Shown one piece after another: positions 8,792-17,024 of a stretch of 46,533 nucleotides of DNA (its first letter is position 1; every line of letters begins with the position of its first letter). Both the position numbers and the translations under genes were made by a program. This DNA is from Enterovibrio calviensis DSM 14347 (GTDB taxonomy: Bacteria; Pseudomonadota; Gammaproteobacteria; Enterobacterales; Vibrionaceae): assembly GCF_000621165.1 (NCBI RefSeq), contig NZ_JHZA01000025.1:1-46533 (forward strand), in the 5' to 3' direction. Under the pieces are notes generated by a model that searched no databases, had not been told where the DNA came from, and saw only the letters and a program-made list of their open reading frames with translations.

Positions 8792-9496
8792 ATGAATGCA
8801 CAAGTCGCACAGCACGGAAACACTTTGCTTGTTGTTGAACCCGATAAAAAATACGGAAAAGCGCTTGTTGACGAACTTCAACGCAAAGGTTTCTTGGCAC
8901 GATGGTGTCTGTCTTCTGGCGAAGCGCTAGCGCTTGAAGAGCAACTTGCGACTGAACTTTTGATGCTATCAAGCTCACTTCCTGAAATGAAAGGCCATTG
9001 CTTACTCAAAAATCTGCGCCAAAAGACATCTATTCCGATCGTATTGCTGGCTGAAGAATATTGCCAGCGCACCTGTATCAACAGTTTTATTTATGGCGCA
9101 GACGATTACATCACGCGCCAACAACCTTTCAGTGAGATTGTGTGCCGAACGGCCGCAATACTTAGGCGCACGGCGCAACAACCCGCCTCTTTTCATCATT
9201 CGCTGATGACTGTTGATCAACTTGTCATGGATAAAAAGCAGCAAGTGGTGACCTATGACGGGCAAAATATCTCTGTTACCCCAATCCAATTTAAGTTGCT
9301 TTGGACGTTGGTCGTTCAGCAGCATCAAATCCTGAGTAAAGACTATTTGTATCAACGGGTTCTCTCACGAGAGTTTCAGAAATACGATAGGAGCTTAGAT
9401 ATGCATTTGAGTCGAGTCCGCAAGAAGCTTGTGGCGGCTGGAATGAATGCTGAACGTCTACAAACTGCTCATGGGATTGGGTACTGTTTTTCTTAA
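8792..9496 (+). CDS. Atypical OmpR-family response regulator, degenerate receiver
   Basis: A 234-residue protein with a receiver domain (about 11-125) and a winged-helix DNA-binding domain (about 137-234; RSLDMHLSRVRKKL is typical of CpxR/OmpR relatives). The receiver lacks key residues. The phospho-acceptor Asp is Ser60 (LLMLSSSLPEMKG where LLDxxLPxxxG is usual), one acidic-pocket residue is Pro17 (VVEPD), and the conserved Lys before PF is displaced by TRQQPF. It should therefore work without classical phosphorylation. No histidine kinase is adjacent. It sits between asbF and the receptor behind Fur boxes, so control of the siderophore genes is inferred, not shown. Confidence 0.85.
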   Translation: MNAQVAQHGNTLLVVEPDKKYGKALVDELQRKGFLARWCLSSGEALALEEQLATELLMLSSSLPEMKGHCLLKNLRQKTSIPIVLLAEEYCQRTCINSFIYGADDYITRQQPFSEIVCRTAAILRRTAQQPASFHHSLMTVDQLVMDKKQQVVTYDGQNISVTPIQFKLLWTLVVQQHQILSKDYLYQRVLSREFQKYDRSLDMHLSRVRKKLVAAGMNAERLQTAHGIGYCFS

Positions 9497-9600
9497 TCAC
9501 AGGCTACTGGTGTCAGATACACATCTAAATGATTTAAAAATCAATATCTTAATAGGTTTGTAACAGTTGTAAAATGCGTTTACAGTACACCACGTCTATT

Positions 9601-9630
9601 TGATAATAATGAAAATCATTATCGTTATCA
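9601..9630. promoter_or_regulatory. Cluster of Fur boxes before the TonB receptor
   Basis: Overlapping Fur-consensus matches at 9601-9615, 9610-9624 and 9616-9630 score 11, 12 and 11 of 14 bases. The core is TGAAAATCATTATCG. The array ends 15 bases before the ATG of the receptor gene, so it should block both polymerase and translation-region access when iron is plentiful. Confidence 0.8.
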
Positions 9631-9645
9631 TATGGAAGTAGAAAG

Positions 9646-11571
9646 ATGTTCCAAGGAAGTCGCTTCAAAATATCCCCGCTCAGTGTTGCTGTATGTACCG
9701 CGCTTTTCAGCCATATCGCTATCGCAAATACCGACGAGACAGTGGTTGTTACAGGTAACCCGCTTCAAGCAGCAGATGTCTCCATTGATGCTAGCCAGCT
9801 TGAGAAGAGCCAAGCTAGCGATCTGAACGATATTTTCCGCACCAGCTCGGAAGTGTCGGTTGGTGGCGGTACGGACTATTCACAAAAAGTCTATGTGCGT
9901 GGCCTCGAAGACACCATGCTGAATGTCACCATTGATGGTGCGGTTCAAGCTGGGTCGCTTTTCCACCATCAGGGCAGTTTGTTTATTGAGCCTGAGCTAC
10001 TTGAACAAGTTGAAGTGTCTGCAGGTGCAGGACGTGCGACTGATGGCGCAGGTGCCTTAGGCGGTGCCATCAAAATGAAAACCAAAGATCCTCGTGCTCT
10101 GCTTGAAGCGGGTGAGCAATTTGGTGGTCGTGTTAAAACCACATACTCAGACAATACGGATGGATTTAAAACGTCAGCGACTGGTTATGGCGCACTGAGT
10201 GATAAAGTCACCGTTTTGGCATCTTTGGGCTACACCGACCAAGACGATTATGAAGACGGAAACGGTGATACGGCGGAATACACTGGATTTCGTAACAAAT
10301 TTGGCTTTGCGAAAATCGTCGGTGAACTGACAGATTCACAAACACTCACAGTGAGCTACGAGCGTAAAGAAGACGATGCAACCCGTTATGCGCGTCCTCA
10401 TATGGGTGACTTCAGTCGAAATTACCCATTGCTGCAGAGCACTTACCGCGATACTGCAACGCTAAATTATCTTGTAGATTCAGACAGCACTTGGCTGAAC
10501 CTAGATACCACATTCTATTACACCGATTTGAACCTTGAACGTTTCAACGACCCTAGATTCGGCACTTACATCGGTAATACCGAGTCAATCGGTGGTGATA
10601 TTCGCAACACACCTGATTTCGAACAGTTCACGCTAATTTATGGCACCGACTTCCGCAGCGATGAATCCACATTTAGCGGCAGTAACCAAACATTCGTTGA
10701 TAAAGGCGATCAATTTGGTGTTTACCTTCAAGGTGATTACAACGCGACAGAGTCTTTGATGCTCAGTGCTGGTGCGCGTTATGACCACTATGCGTTAGAT
10801 GAAGATCTACGTGATGGTGACTCTCGCTCGACAGGTACTGACATTTCTGACAGCGGCTTTAGCCCGAATGCAGTGGCTACCTATTTCATCACTGAAGATG
10901 TGAACGTCATTCTTGGTTATGCAGAGGCGTTCCGTGGTCCTCAGGTTGGCGAGTTGTGGCTGTTGGATTATGCCTATAGCTCTAATGACCGTAAGGGCGA
11001 GACAGCCAAAAATACGGAGCTGACTGTTAACTGGCGCTTTGACAACGGCTATCTGTCTGCACAAGTGTTTGATAGTAAAATTGAAGATGTGGTTGACCGT
11101 GATAGCAGTGTTTTCGAAAACGTTGGTACGTTAGATAACCAAGGTTATACGGTTTCTGCGGGTTACCAATTAGAGAGTATTGCCGCGACAATTAGCTACA
11201 CCAAAGCAGAACCAGAGCTAAATGGTGTCCCTTTGAGTGATAGTGACATGAACATCGGCACGTCGATTGGTGACACATTAGTGACCAGTGTGAATTACTT
11301 CGCGATGGAAGATCTTGAATTTGGCTGGACCGGACGCTTTGTTAGCCGTTTGACGGATGTGCCTGAAGGTTCAGAGGAGAAGCCAGGCTATGGCGTTCAT
11401 GATTTGTATGCACAGTGGATGCCAGTGAACGGCGAAGATCTTACTCTAACGGCGTCAATCAAGAACGTGTTCGACAAAGCTTATCGTGACCAAGCGAGCT
11501 TGAGTGAAGATTACAATGGTACGTTTGAACCGGGACGCAATATCAAACTCGGTGTGAACTGGGGCTTCTAA
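9646..11571 (+). CDS. TonB-dependent outer-membrane siderophore receptor
   Basis: A 641-residue outer-membrane receptor that imports a ferric siderophore using TonB energy. A signal peptide runs to about residue 27 (cut near AIA-NT). The TonB box is probably DETVVVTG, followed by a plug domain with VYVRGLEDTMLNVTIDG and GAGALGGAIKMKT. A 22-strand barrel ends in NVFDKAYRDQ and a terminal Phe, the usual sorting signal. The plug resembles FetA-like catecholate receptors. Its place next to the asb genes, behind strong Fur boxes, makes ferric petrobactin the likely ligand, but that is inference. ATG at 9646 follows GGAAG. No periplasmic binding protein or ABC transporter for the siderophore is encoded in this window. 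Confidence 0.9.
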   Translation: MFQGSRFKISPLSVAVCTALFSHIAIANTDETVVVTGNPLQAADVSIDASQLEKSQASDLNDIFRTSSEVSVGGGTDYSQKVYVRGLEDTMLNVTIDGAVQAGSLFHHQGSLFIEPELLEQVEVSAGAGRATDGAGALGGAIKMKTKDPRALLEAGEQFGGRVKTTYSDNTDGFKTSATGYGALSDKVTVLASLGYTDQDDYEDGNGDTAEYTGFRNKFGFAKIVGELTDSQTLTVSYERKEDDATRYARPHMGDFSRNYPLLQSTYRDTATLNYLVDSDSTWLNLDTTFYYTDLNLERFNDPRFGTYIGNTESIGGDIRNTPDFEQFTLIYGTDFRSDESTFSGSNQTFVDKGDQFGVYLQGDYNATESLMLSAGARYDHYALDEDLRDGDSRSTGTDISDSGFSPNAVATYFITEDVNVILGYAEAFRGPQVGELWLLDYAYSSNDRKGETAKNTELTVNWRFDNGYLSAQVFDSKIEDVVDRDSSVFENVGTLDNQGYTVSAGYQLESIAATISYTKAEPELNGVPLSDSDMNIGTSIGDTLVTSVNYFAMEDLEFGWTGRFVSRLTDVPEGSEEKPGYGVHDLYAQWMPVNGEDLTLTASIKNVFDKAYRDQASLSEDYNGTFEPGRNIKLGVNWGF

Positions 11572-11640
11572 TTGGCCATGAAAGAGGAGTGTGAGCGTCT
11601 CTTTTATTGCGCCTGAGACAGGCCATTGTTTTTACCAAAA

Positions 11641-11665
11641 GGAGAAGCTGAGCTTCTCCTTTTTT
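11641..11665 (+). terminator. Terminator of the receptor gene
   Basis: Stem GGAGAAGC / GCTTCTCC with a three-base loop, followed by six T. A second weaker hairpin with AAAGAG / CTCTTT arms lies just upstream at about 11581-11604. Confidence 0.85.
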
Positions 11666-11775
11666 GATTCTGCTTACAATTCTCTCCATTGCTTGGCGCG
11701 TTAAGTTACTCATCACCCCTCGCAGTCAGTCTAGGCTGCTAAGATCGTAGAGACACTCTTTGCTGTGGGGCTGAA

Positions 11776-12612
11776 ATGACCAAAACCATATTCATGCTTT
11801 TTCTATTGGCTTTGTTTTTATGGGGATTAGAAATGGCATTTGCCAATGAATGGGAACGTGTTGATGCCCCCGCTCAAGGCAAAGATCAATCCATCGGCAG
11901 TTATGCCAATGGGTGTCTTCAAGGCGGAGAAGCCATGCCGCTGGTGGGGGATGGCTACCAAGTTATTCGACCATCAAGAAACCGCTACTATGGTCATCCA
12001 GATATGATTGCATATCTCACGAAGCTCGCGGCGAGAACCAAAGGTTTTGGTCTTGATGATTTGTTGATTGCAGATATTTCGATGCCTCGTGGAGGGAACT
12101 TTACGAGCGGGCATTCCAGTCACCAAACGGGGCTTGATGCGGATATCTGGTTGAGCTTTGCGCCGGAAAGACTCAAACAGAGCACCATCGAAAAACCGAC
12201 CGCGATCAGCATGGTGGATCTCAAATCCTATTCGTTGCGTCGAGACAATTGGCTTGAGGATCATGCTGTTCTTTTCCAAGTGGCAGCGTCAGAGCCTGAA
12301 GTCGCTCGTATCTTTGTTCATCCTGTGATCAAGGAGACCCTGTGTGACATGAACTGGGAGGATCGGTCTTGGCTACAAAAAGTGAGGCCGTGGTGGGGGC
12401 ACCATTATCACATGCATGTGCGATTACGCTGTCCTGACGGAAATGCCTCCTGTGTTGACCAAGCAACGCCGCCGAAAGGGGATGGTTGTGGCAGTGAACT
12501 GATCAGTTGGCGACCGAAGCCGAAAGATGAGCAGGAAAAAGTCGTCACGACAAAAAAGAAAAAGCGAGTGAAAGTGAAACCTCAGCATTGCTTGATGGTG
12601 CTTAGTCAGTGA
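11776..12612 (+). CDS. mepA: Penicillin-insensitive murein endopeptidase MepA
   Basis: A 278-residue periplasmic LAS-type metallopeptidase (family M74) that cuts D-Ala-meso-DAP cross-links in peptidoglycan. A signal peptide (about 1-23, ending MAFA-NE) is present. Metal-binding motifs are SGHSSHQTGLDADIW around residues 112-124, with His113 and Asp121 candidates, and WWGHHYHMHVRL further on. The C-terminal tail is Lys-rich (TKKKKRVKVKP). It is monocistronic: a terminator lies upstream at 11641 and a two-way terminator downstream. Confidence 0.93.
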   Translation: MTKTIFMLFLLALFLWGLEMAFANEWERVDAPAQGKDQSIGSYANGCLQGGEAMPLVGDGYQVIRPSRNRYYGHPDMIAYLTKLAARTKGFGLDDLLIADISMPRGGNFTSGHSSHQTGLDADIWLSFAPERLKQSTIEKPTAISMVDLKSYSLRRDNWLEDHAVLFQVAASEPEVARIFVHPVIKETLCDMNWEDRSWLQKVRPWWGHHYHMHVRLRCPDGNASCVDQATPPKGDGCGSELISWRPKPKDEQEKVVTTKKKKRVKVKPQHCLMVLSQ

Positions 12613-12644
12613 AGAGTTGGGTATTCATTTATCGCAGCCAATAA

Positions 12645-12666
12645 AAAAGCGCCTTTCGGCGCTTTT
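12645..12666. terminator. Two-way terminator between mepA and yfhL
   Basis: AAAAGCGCC, loop TTTC, GGCGCTTTT: a 9-bp stem with A- and T-tracts on both sides, so it can end transcription of the convergent mepA and yfhL genes. Confidence 0.88.
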
Positions 12667-12667
12667 C

Positions 12668-12922
12668 TTATGCTAGACCCTGAAGGGTAACGAACTTCTC
12701 TAATAGTTCATCGTTCGTTTCACGATGATCTGGATCGATAATGATGCAGTTCGTGATCGGGCAAACCGACTGACAGGTTGGCTTTTCATAGTGACCCACG
12801 CATTCCGTGCATTTGTCTGGATCGATCTCGTAGATCTCAGCGCCGAACGTGATGGCATCGTTCGGACACTCAGGATCGCACATGTCGCAGTTAATGCACT
12901 TCTCGGTGATCAATAGCGCCAT
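12668..12922 (-). CDS. yfhL: YfhL family 4Fe-4S dicluster ferredoxin
   Basis: An 84-residue ferredoxin with two iron-sulfur motifs: CINCDMCDPECP near the amino end and the unusual CTECVGHYEKPTCQSVCP with a longer loop between cysteines, as in YfhL/Chromatium-type ferredoxins. It carries low-potential electrons in the cytoplasm. It starts 3 bases after the stop of trhP and is transcribed with it, which hints that it may serve that iron-sulfur-dependent tRNA hydroxylation protein; this is inference. Confidence 0.93.
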   Translation of the reverse strand: MALLITEKCINCDMCDPECPNDAITFGAEIYEIDPDKCTECVGHYEKPTCQSVCPITNCIIIDPDHRETNDELLEKFVTLQGLA

Positions 12923-12925
12923 TGA

Positions 12926-14317
12926 TTACGCACTCACTGTCTGAATGGTATTTGGGTTGCGGGTGTTCGCACCGTCGACCAAGTTACGCATAAGCAGACC
13001 GAAATCTAGGTTCATGTCTTCTGGCATTGGGATAAAGACAAAGTGACCATTGCCTTTCGCATCGTCGATCACTTCACTCTTACGGTTTTCCATTGTTTCT
13101 AGCGTGAAGACTACATTGCCGTTTGGCGTCATCACTTCCAGTGAATCACCCACAACAAATTTGTTTTTCACTTCAACTTCCGCCAAATCACCACGACGTT
13201 TACCTGTGAACTCACCGACAAACTGCTGGGCATCTGAAACAGAGTAACCGTAGTCGTAGTTTTGGTATTCACTGTGGTTGTGACGACGAAGGAATCCTTC
13301 GGTGTAACCGCGGTGCGCTAGGCTTTCTAGCGTACCCATCAAGGTTTCATCGAACGGCTTACCCGCTACCGCGTCATCAATCGCTTTACGATAGACTTGC
13401 GCAGTACGTGCACAGTAGTAGAAAGACTTAGTACGGCCTTCGATTTTCAGCGAGTGAACACCCATCTTGGTCAAACGTTCAACGTGCTGGATAGCGCGAA
13501 GATCTTTTGAGTTCATGATGTAAGTGCCGTGCTCGTCTTCAAATGCCGCCATTTTTTCTTCTGGGCGGTGCGCTTCGCTCAATAGCACCACTTCGTCAGT
13601 TGGCTTGCCGAGACCCAGTGTATTGTCTGGGCGCTCTTCGACGTCTTGAACTTGAACAGCGTCTTGAATCTCAACGATTTGACCGGTTTCGTCTTCTTGG
13701 GCTTTCTCTGCTTTGTATTCCCAACGGCATGCATTGGTGCAAGTGCCTTGGTTAGGGTCACGTTTGTTGATGTAACCAGAAAGCAGGCAGCGGCCAGAGT
13801 AAGCCATGCAAAGTGCACCATGAACGAAGATTTCAATCTCCATTTCAGGCACTTCTTTACGCACTTCTTCGATTTCTTCTAAAGACAGTTCACGTGAAAG
13901 GATCACGCGCTCAATGCCTTGGGTTTGCCAGAACTTCACCGTGGCCCAGTTAACCGCATTCGCTTGAACTGACAAGTGAATCGACATGTCAGGGAATGCT
14001 TCGCGTACCATCATGATCAGGCCTGGGTCAGACATGATTAGGGCATCAGGGCCCATATCAACAACAGGCTTCAGATCGCGAATGAAGGTTTTTAGCTTCG
14101 AGTTGTGCGGCTGAATATTACACACCACGTAGAACTTTTTACCCAGAGCATGGGCTTCATCGATACCGATTTGAAGGTTCTCATGGTTGAATTCGTTGTT
14201 ACGCACACGAAGGCTGTAACGCGGTTGGCCTGCGTAAACGGCATCAGCGCCGTAAGCAAAGGCATAACGCATGTTTTTTAGGCTGCCAGCAGGCGATAGA
14301 AGTTCTGGTACAAACAT
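12926..14317 (-). CDS. trhP: Peptidase-U32-family tRNA hydroxylation protein TrhP (YegQ)
   Basis: A 463-residue U32-family protein very close to E. coli YegQ, with MFVPELLSPAGSLKNMRYAF at the start and the long signature IEIFVHGALCMAYSGRCLL. Conserved cysteines in this signature and in CTNACRWEY fit an iron-sulfur site. TrhP takes part in forming 5-hydroxyuridine at the wobble position 34 of certain tRNAs. The reading frame extends upstream to 14485, but similarity begins at the ATG at 14317, so I use that start. It is divergent from the M23 endopeptidase and leads directly into yfhL. Confidence 0.92.
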   Translation of the reverse strand: MFVPELLSPAGSLKNMRYAFAYGADAVYAGQPRYSLRVRNNEFNHENLQIGIDEAHALGKKFYVVCNIQPHNSKLKTFIRDLKPVVDMGPDALIMSDPGLIMMVREAFPDMSIHLSVQANAVNWATVKFWQTQGIERVILSRELSLEEIEEVRKEVPEMEIEIFVHGALCMAYSGRCLLSGYINKRDPNQGTCTNACRWEYKAEKAQEDETGQIVEIQDAVQVQDVEERPDNTLGLGKPTDEVVLLSEAHRPEEKMAAFEDEHGTYIMNSKDLRAIQHVERLTKMGVHSLKIEGRTKSFYYCARTAQVYRKAIDDAVAGKPFDETLMGTLESLAHRGYTEGFLRRHNHSEYQNYDYGYSVSDAQQFVGEFTGKRRGDLAEVEVKNKFVVGDSLEVMTPNGNVVFTLETMENRKSEVIDDAKGNGHFVFIPMPEDMNLDFGLLMRNLVDGANTRNPNTIQTVSA

Positions 14318-14577
14318 ATTCTTAGCTTCTGTTGTCTGAGTGTAAGTCAGGCCACATCGGACTTGATGTGGAATAGCGGGCGATTTTACTGTGATCTTGT
14401 TAACATAGCCAGTTCCATTCTGGAAACCAATCGAAGAAAATGGTGTCTTTCTTATGGCCTGCTGATTTACGCATTTGCAGTGCATAAATTGACATAGTGA
14501 TGTAACGAATTGTACGGTGCTTGATTATACTGAGGCCTGTAGCTTTCATTGATTGAGCAACATTGAGAAGTGGATTG

Positions 14578-15852
14578 ATGTACGAAAAGAAAACCAAGAC
14601 GTTTAGTAAGCTGTCTAAAACGATGCTTGGCTTGATGGGGCTGTCCCTCATCACAATGGCAGTTTCCGTATCGGTGAACATGAAAAATGACCCGATCAGA
14701 ATTATCCCATTGAATCTTACCGACTCCGTGATGCCAACTCAGCCAGCGGTCGAGCTAGAGGCTGAAAGCGCGATTGATCTCCCTGCCTATGAATACACCA
14801 TTCAATCTGGAGATAGCCTCAGCGAAATCTTCATGAAGCTGGGCATTCCTTATAGTGATTTGCTTCAGTTGATGGAAGCTGACCTCAATCACCTGCGTAT
14901 TGATACCTTGCAACCCGGCGACATTCTTCGCTTTTGGATTGATGGGGCGGCAAAGCACCTTGAGAAGCTCGAGCTAGAATTTAATATCGCCGAAAAAGTG
15001 CAGTATCAGCGCTTGGGTGATGAAGGCTACGAGCTGGTTGAAGTCAATATTCCTGGCAACTGGATTCAAACCGTTACAACGGGAGATATCAAAGGAAGCT
15101 TTTCTGTATCTGCACGTCGAGCAGGGCTTAGCTACAACGACGTAGCGGCGATAACGACCTTGCTTAAAGATAAGATTAACTTCTCTCGCGATCTACGAGC
15201 GGGTGACAAGTTTGAAGTGGTACGTGCTGAGCAGTTTGTTGAAGGCCAGCCAAGTGGCAATCGAGAAATCCAAGCCATTCGTATTGAACGACGCGGCGCG
15301 CCTATTACGGCTTACTTGCATGATGATGGCAATTATTACGATAGAAGCGGCGAAAGCCTGCAGCGCGCTTTCCAGCGATATCCTACGGCGAGTAAAAAGC
15401 GTATCAGCTCAGGCTTTAATCCGAAGCGTAAACACCCAGTGACGGGTCGAGTGTCACCACATAATGGCACTGACTTTGCGGTTCCGACAGGTACACCTGT
15501 GGTTTCGACCGGTGACGGTGTTATCGTCATGGTGCGCAATCACCCGTATGCAGGTAAGTACATCGTTGTGGATCATGGCAACCAATTCCGCACTCGCTAC
15601 TTACACAACAGCAAAATTTTGGTGCGAAAAGGTCAGCGAGTGACCCGCGGTCAGCGCATTGCTTTATCAGGGCGTAGTGGTCGAGTCACTGGGCCGCATA
15701 TTCACTATGAGCTGTTGATACGTGGTCGAGCGGTTAACCCCATGACGGCCAAAATCCCAATGGCGACGTCAGTGTCTCGCCAAGAGATGACTGACTTTAA
15801 AAAATCCGTCGCGGCATTCGACAAGATGATGCTGGCGCAGCAATTCAAATAA
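14578..15852 (+). CDS. mepM: M23 murein DD-endopeptidase, MepM/ShyA-like
   Basis: A 424-residue envelope protein with a single N-terminal membrane segment (about 15-37). An OapA/LysM-like domain (from about 75, YTIQSGDSLSEIFMKLGIPY) is followed by a Csd3-like middle region and a C-terminal LytM/M23 domain. Catalytic zinc motifs are HNGTDFAVPTGTP (HxxxD) and GPHIHYELL (HxH). It cuts peptide cross-links to let new glycan strands enter the wall. A TTG at 14563 is in frame, but the ATG at 14578 with GAGAAG upstream is preferred. The 260-bp divergent gap to trhP holds both promoters; I could not define them. Confidence 0.9.
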   Translation: MYEKKTKTFSKLSKTMLGLMGLSLITMAVSVSVNMKNDPIRIIPLNLTDSVMPTQPAVELEAESAIDLPAYEYTIQSGDSLSEIFMKLGIPYSDLLQLMEADLNHLRIDTLQPGDILRFWIDGAAKHLEKLELEFNIAEKVQYQRLGDEGYELVEVNIPGNWIQTVTTGDIKGSFSVSARRAGLSYNDVAAITTLLKDKINFSRDLRAGDKFEVVRAEQFVEGQPSGNREIQAIRIERRGAPITAYLHDDGNYYDRSGESLQRAFQRYPTASKKRISSGFNPKRKHPVTGRVSPHNGTDFAVPTGTPVVSTGDGVIVMVRNHPYAGKYIVVDHGNQFRTRYLHNSKILVRKGQRVTRGQRIALSGRSGRVTGPHIHYELLIRGRAVNPMTAKIPMATSVSRQEMTDFKKSVAAFDKMMLAQQFK

Positions 15853-15919
15853 TTCGCAGCAGGCTTTGTCGTTTGTCGTCATAGCTTTTGATGGCAAGTG
15901 AACGGCGAAGCAGAAATAA

Positions 15920-15946
15920 AAAGGGGCATCATAGTGATGCCCCTTT
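15920..15946. terminator. Two-way terminator between mepM and rdgC
   Basis: A perfect 12-bp stem AAAGGGGCATCA / TGATGCCCCTTT with a TAG loop and A/T tracts on both sides, placed between two convergent genes. Confidence 0.88.
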
Positions 15947-15986
15947 CTGATCGTGTTTGATCGTGTTCTTGTTCCAGTCTGCTGTG

Positions 15987-16904
15987 TTAGTCAGTGGATT
16001 TTTCTATGCCATCCAGCTCTTCATAGAGGTTTGGCAAGAAAGCGCCGAGTTCACCACACATCAGAGACAGATCCGCATCAAGGCGCTGAGCCATGTCTTC
16101 ACGGTCGATGTCTGCGTTTTGGTCGCGCAGCTCTTCAGAGAACTTAATGCGTTTGATAGACATATCATCGCAAAGCATCAGATCGATGCGGTCTTGCCAA
16201 TTTAGTGCAAGCTTGGTCACCAATTTTTCCGCTTCGATGTGCGCGAGGATTTCGTCACTCGACAGATCTTGTTGCTTACAGCGGATCACGCCACCTTGCT
16301 CCAAAATCGCTTTCAGCTCCGCTTCATCACCAATGGTGAAACCTTTCGGCGCAGCATTAGAGCGAACCCATTCGGTCATCGCGAGCTCGACGGGTTTGTT
16401 GGTTTCAACAGGAACCACTGGCAGGCTACCCAATGATTTACGCAGCAACGCCAGAATATCTTCCGCTTTTTTAGCGCTACCTGCATCGACAATCACAAAG
16501 CCAAGTTTTGGCATGATCAACGCGTAAGTTTGGCTCAAGCGGCTAAAGGCACGCGGCAGCAAATCCATCACGATGTCATCTTTGATGCTGTCTTTTTCTT
16601 TCTTCTTCAGCGGGCGACCTTGCTCTGTTTCCATTGCATCAACACGCGCATTTAGCGAGTCTTTGATGACAGAAGCAGGAAGCATTTTTTCTTCTTTACG
16701 CGCACAGATCAGCAGGTTGCCATCGCTAACGTGAGTCATCATGTCGCCATGTTTACCTAACGCAGTGGTCCAGCCAAATTTTTGCATGTCTTGGCTGCCG
16801 CAAGGCGTGAAGCGAAACTCAGCCAATTGCTTCTCAATGTGGTCTGGGTCGAGGTCGATGTCTCGAGTAAGGCGGTAGGCAAAAATATTTTTGAACCAAA
16901 TCAT
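15987..16904 (-). CDS. rdgC: Recombination-associated protein RdgC
   Basis: A 305-residue RdgC-family protein: a ring-shaped, nucleoid-associated DNA-binding dimer that restrains RecA-driven recombination. The start [19 protein letters not shown] and the segment [19 protein letters not shown] are characteristic. Length is as usual for the family. It is transcribed away from sbcD, with a 120-bp divergent promoter region between them, so three recombination/repair genes cluster here. Confidence 0.95.
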   Translation of the reverse strand: MIWFKNIFAYRLTRDIDLDPDHIEKQLAEFRFTPCGSQDMQKFGWTTALGKHGDMMTHVSDGNLLICARKEEKMLPASVIKDSLNARVDAMETEQGRPLKKKEKDSIKDDIVMDLLPRAFSRLSQTYALIMPKLGFVIVDAGSAKKAEDILALLRKSLGSLPVVPVETNKPVELAMTEWVRSNAAPKGFTIGDEAELKAILEQGGVIRCKQQDLSSDEILAHIEAEKLVTKLALNWQDRIDLMLCDDMSIKRIKFSEELRDQNADIDREDMAQRLDADLSLMCGELGAFLPNLYEELDGIEKSTD

Positions 16905-17024
16905 GACGAGGCTTTATCCATCCGGTAATGACAAAGGCCACATGGTATTGCATTCATAGCAGAATGTCGCTCCAAATGGAGTACAATTTGGCGCAGATCT
17001 AAAACAGCGAGCACACAAACGGCA

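Noticed and set aside
9628-9826. Short frames on both strands near the receptor start
   Set aside because: They overlap the signal-peptide region of the receptor gene and its Fur boxes; the receptor frame is far better supported.
14318-14485. Longer N-terminus for trhP
   Set aside because: The added residues have no similarity to TrhP, and the ATG at 14317 matches the family start.
16093-16527. 144-residue open frame on the plus strand over rdgC
   Set aside because: It lies wholly antisense to a clear rdgC gene, has no ribosome site and is low-complexity Ser-rich, so it is a shadow frame.
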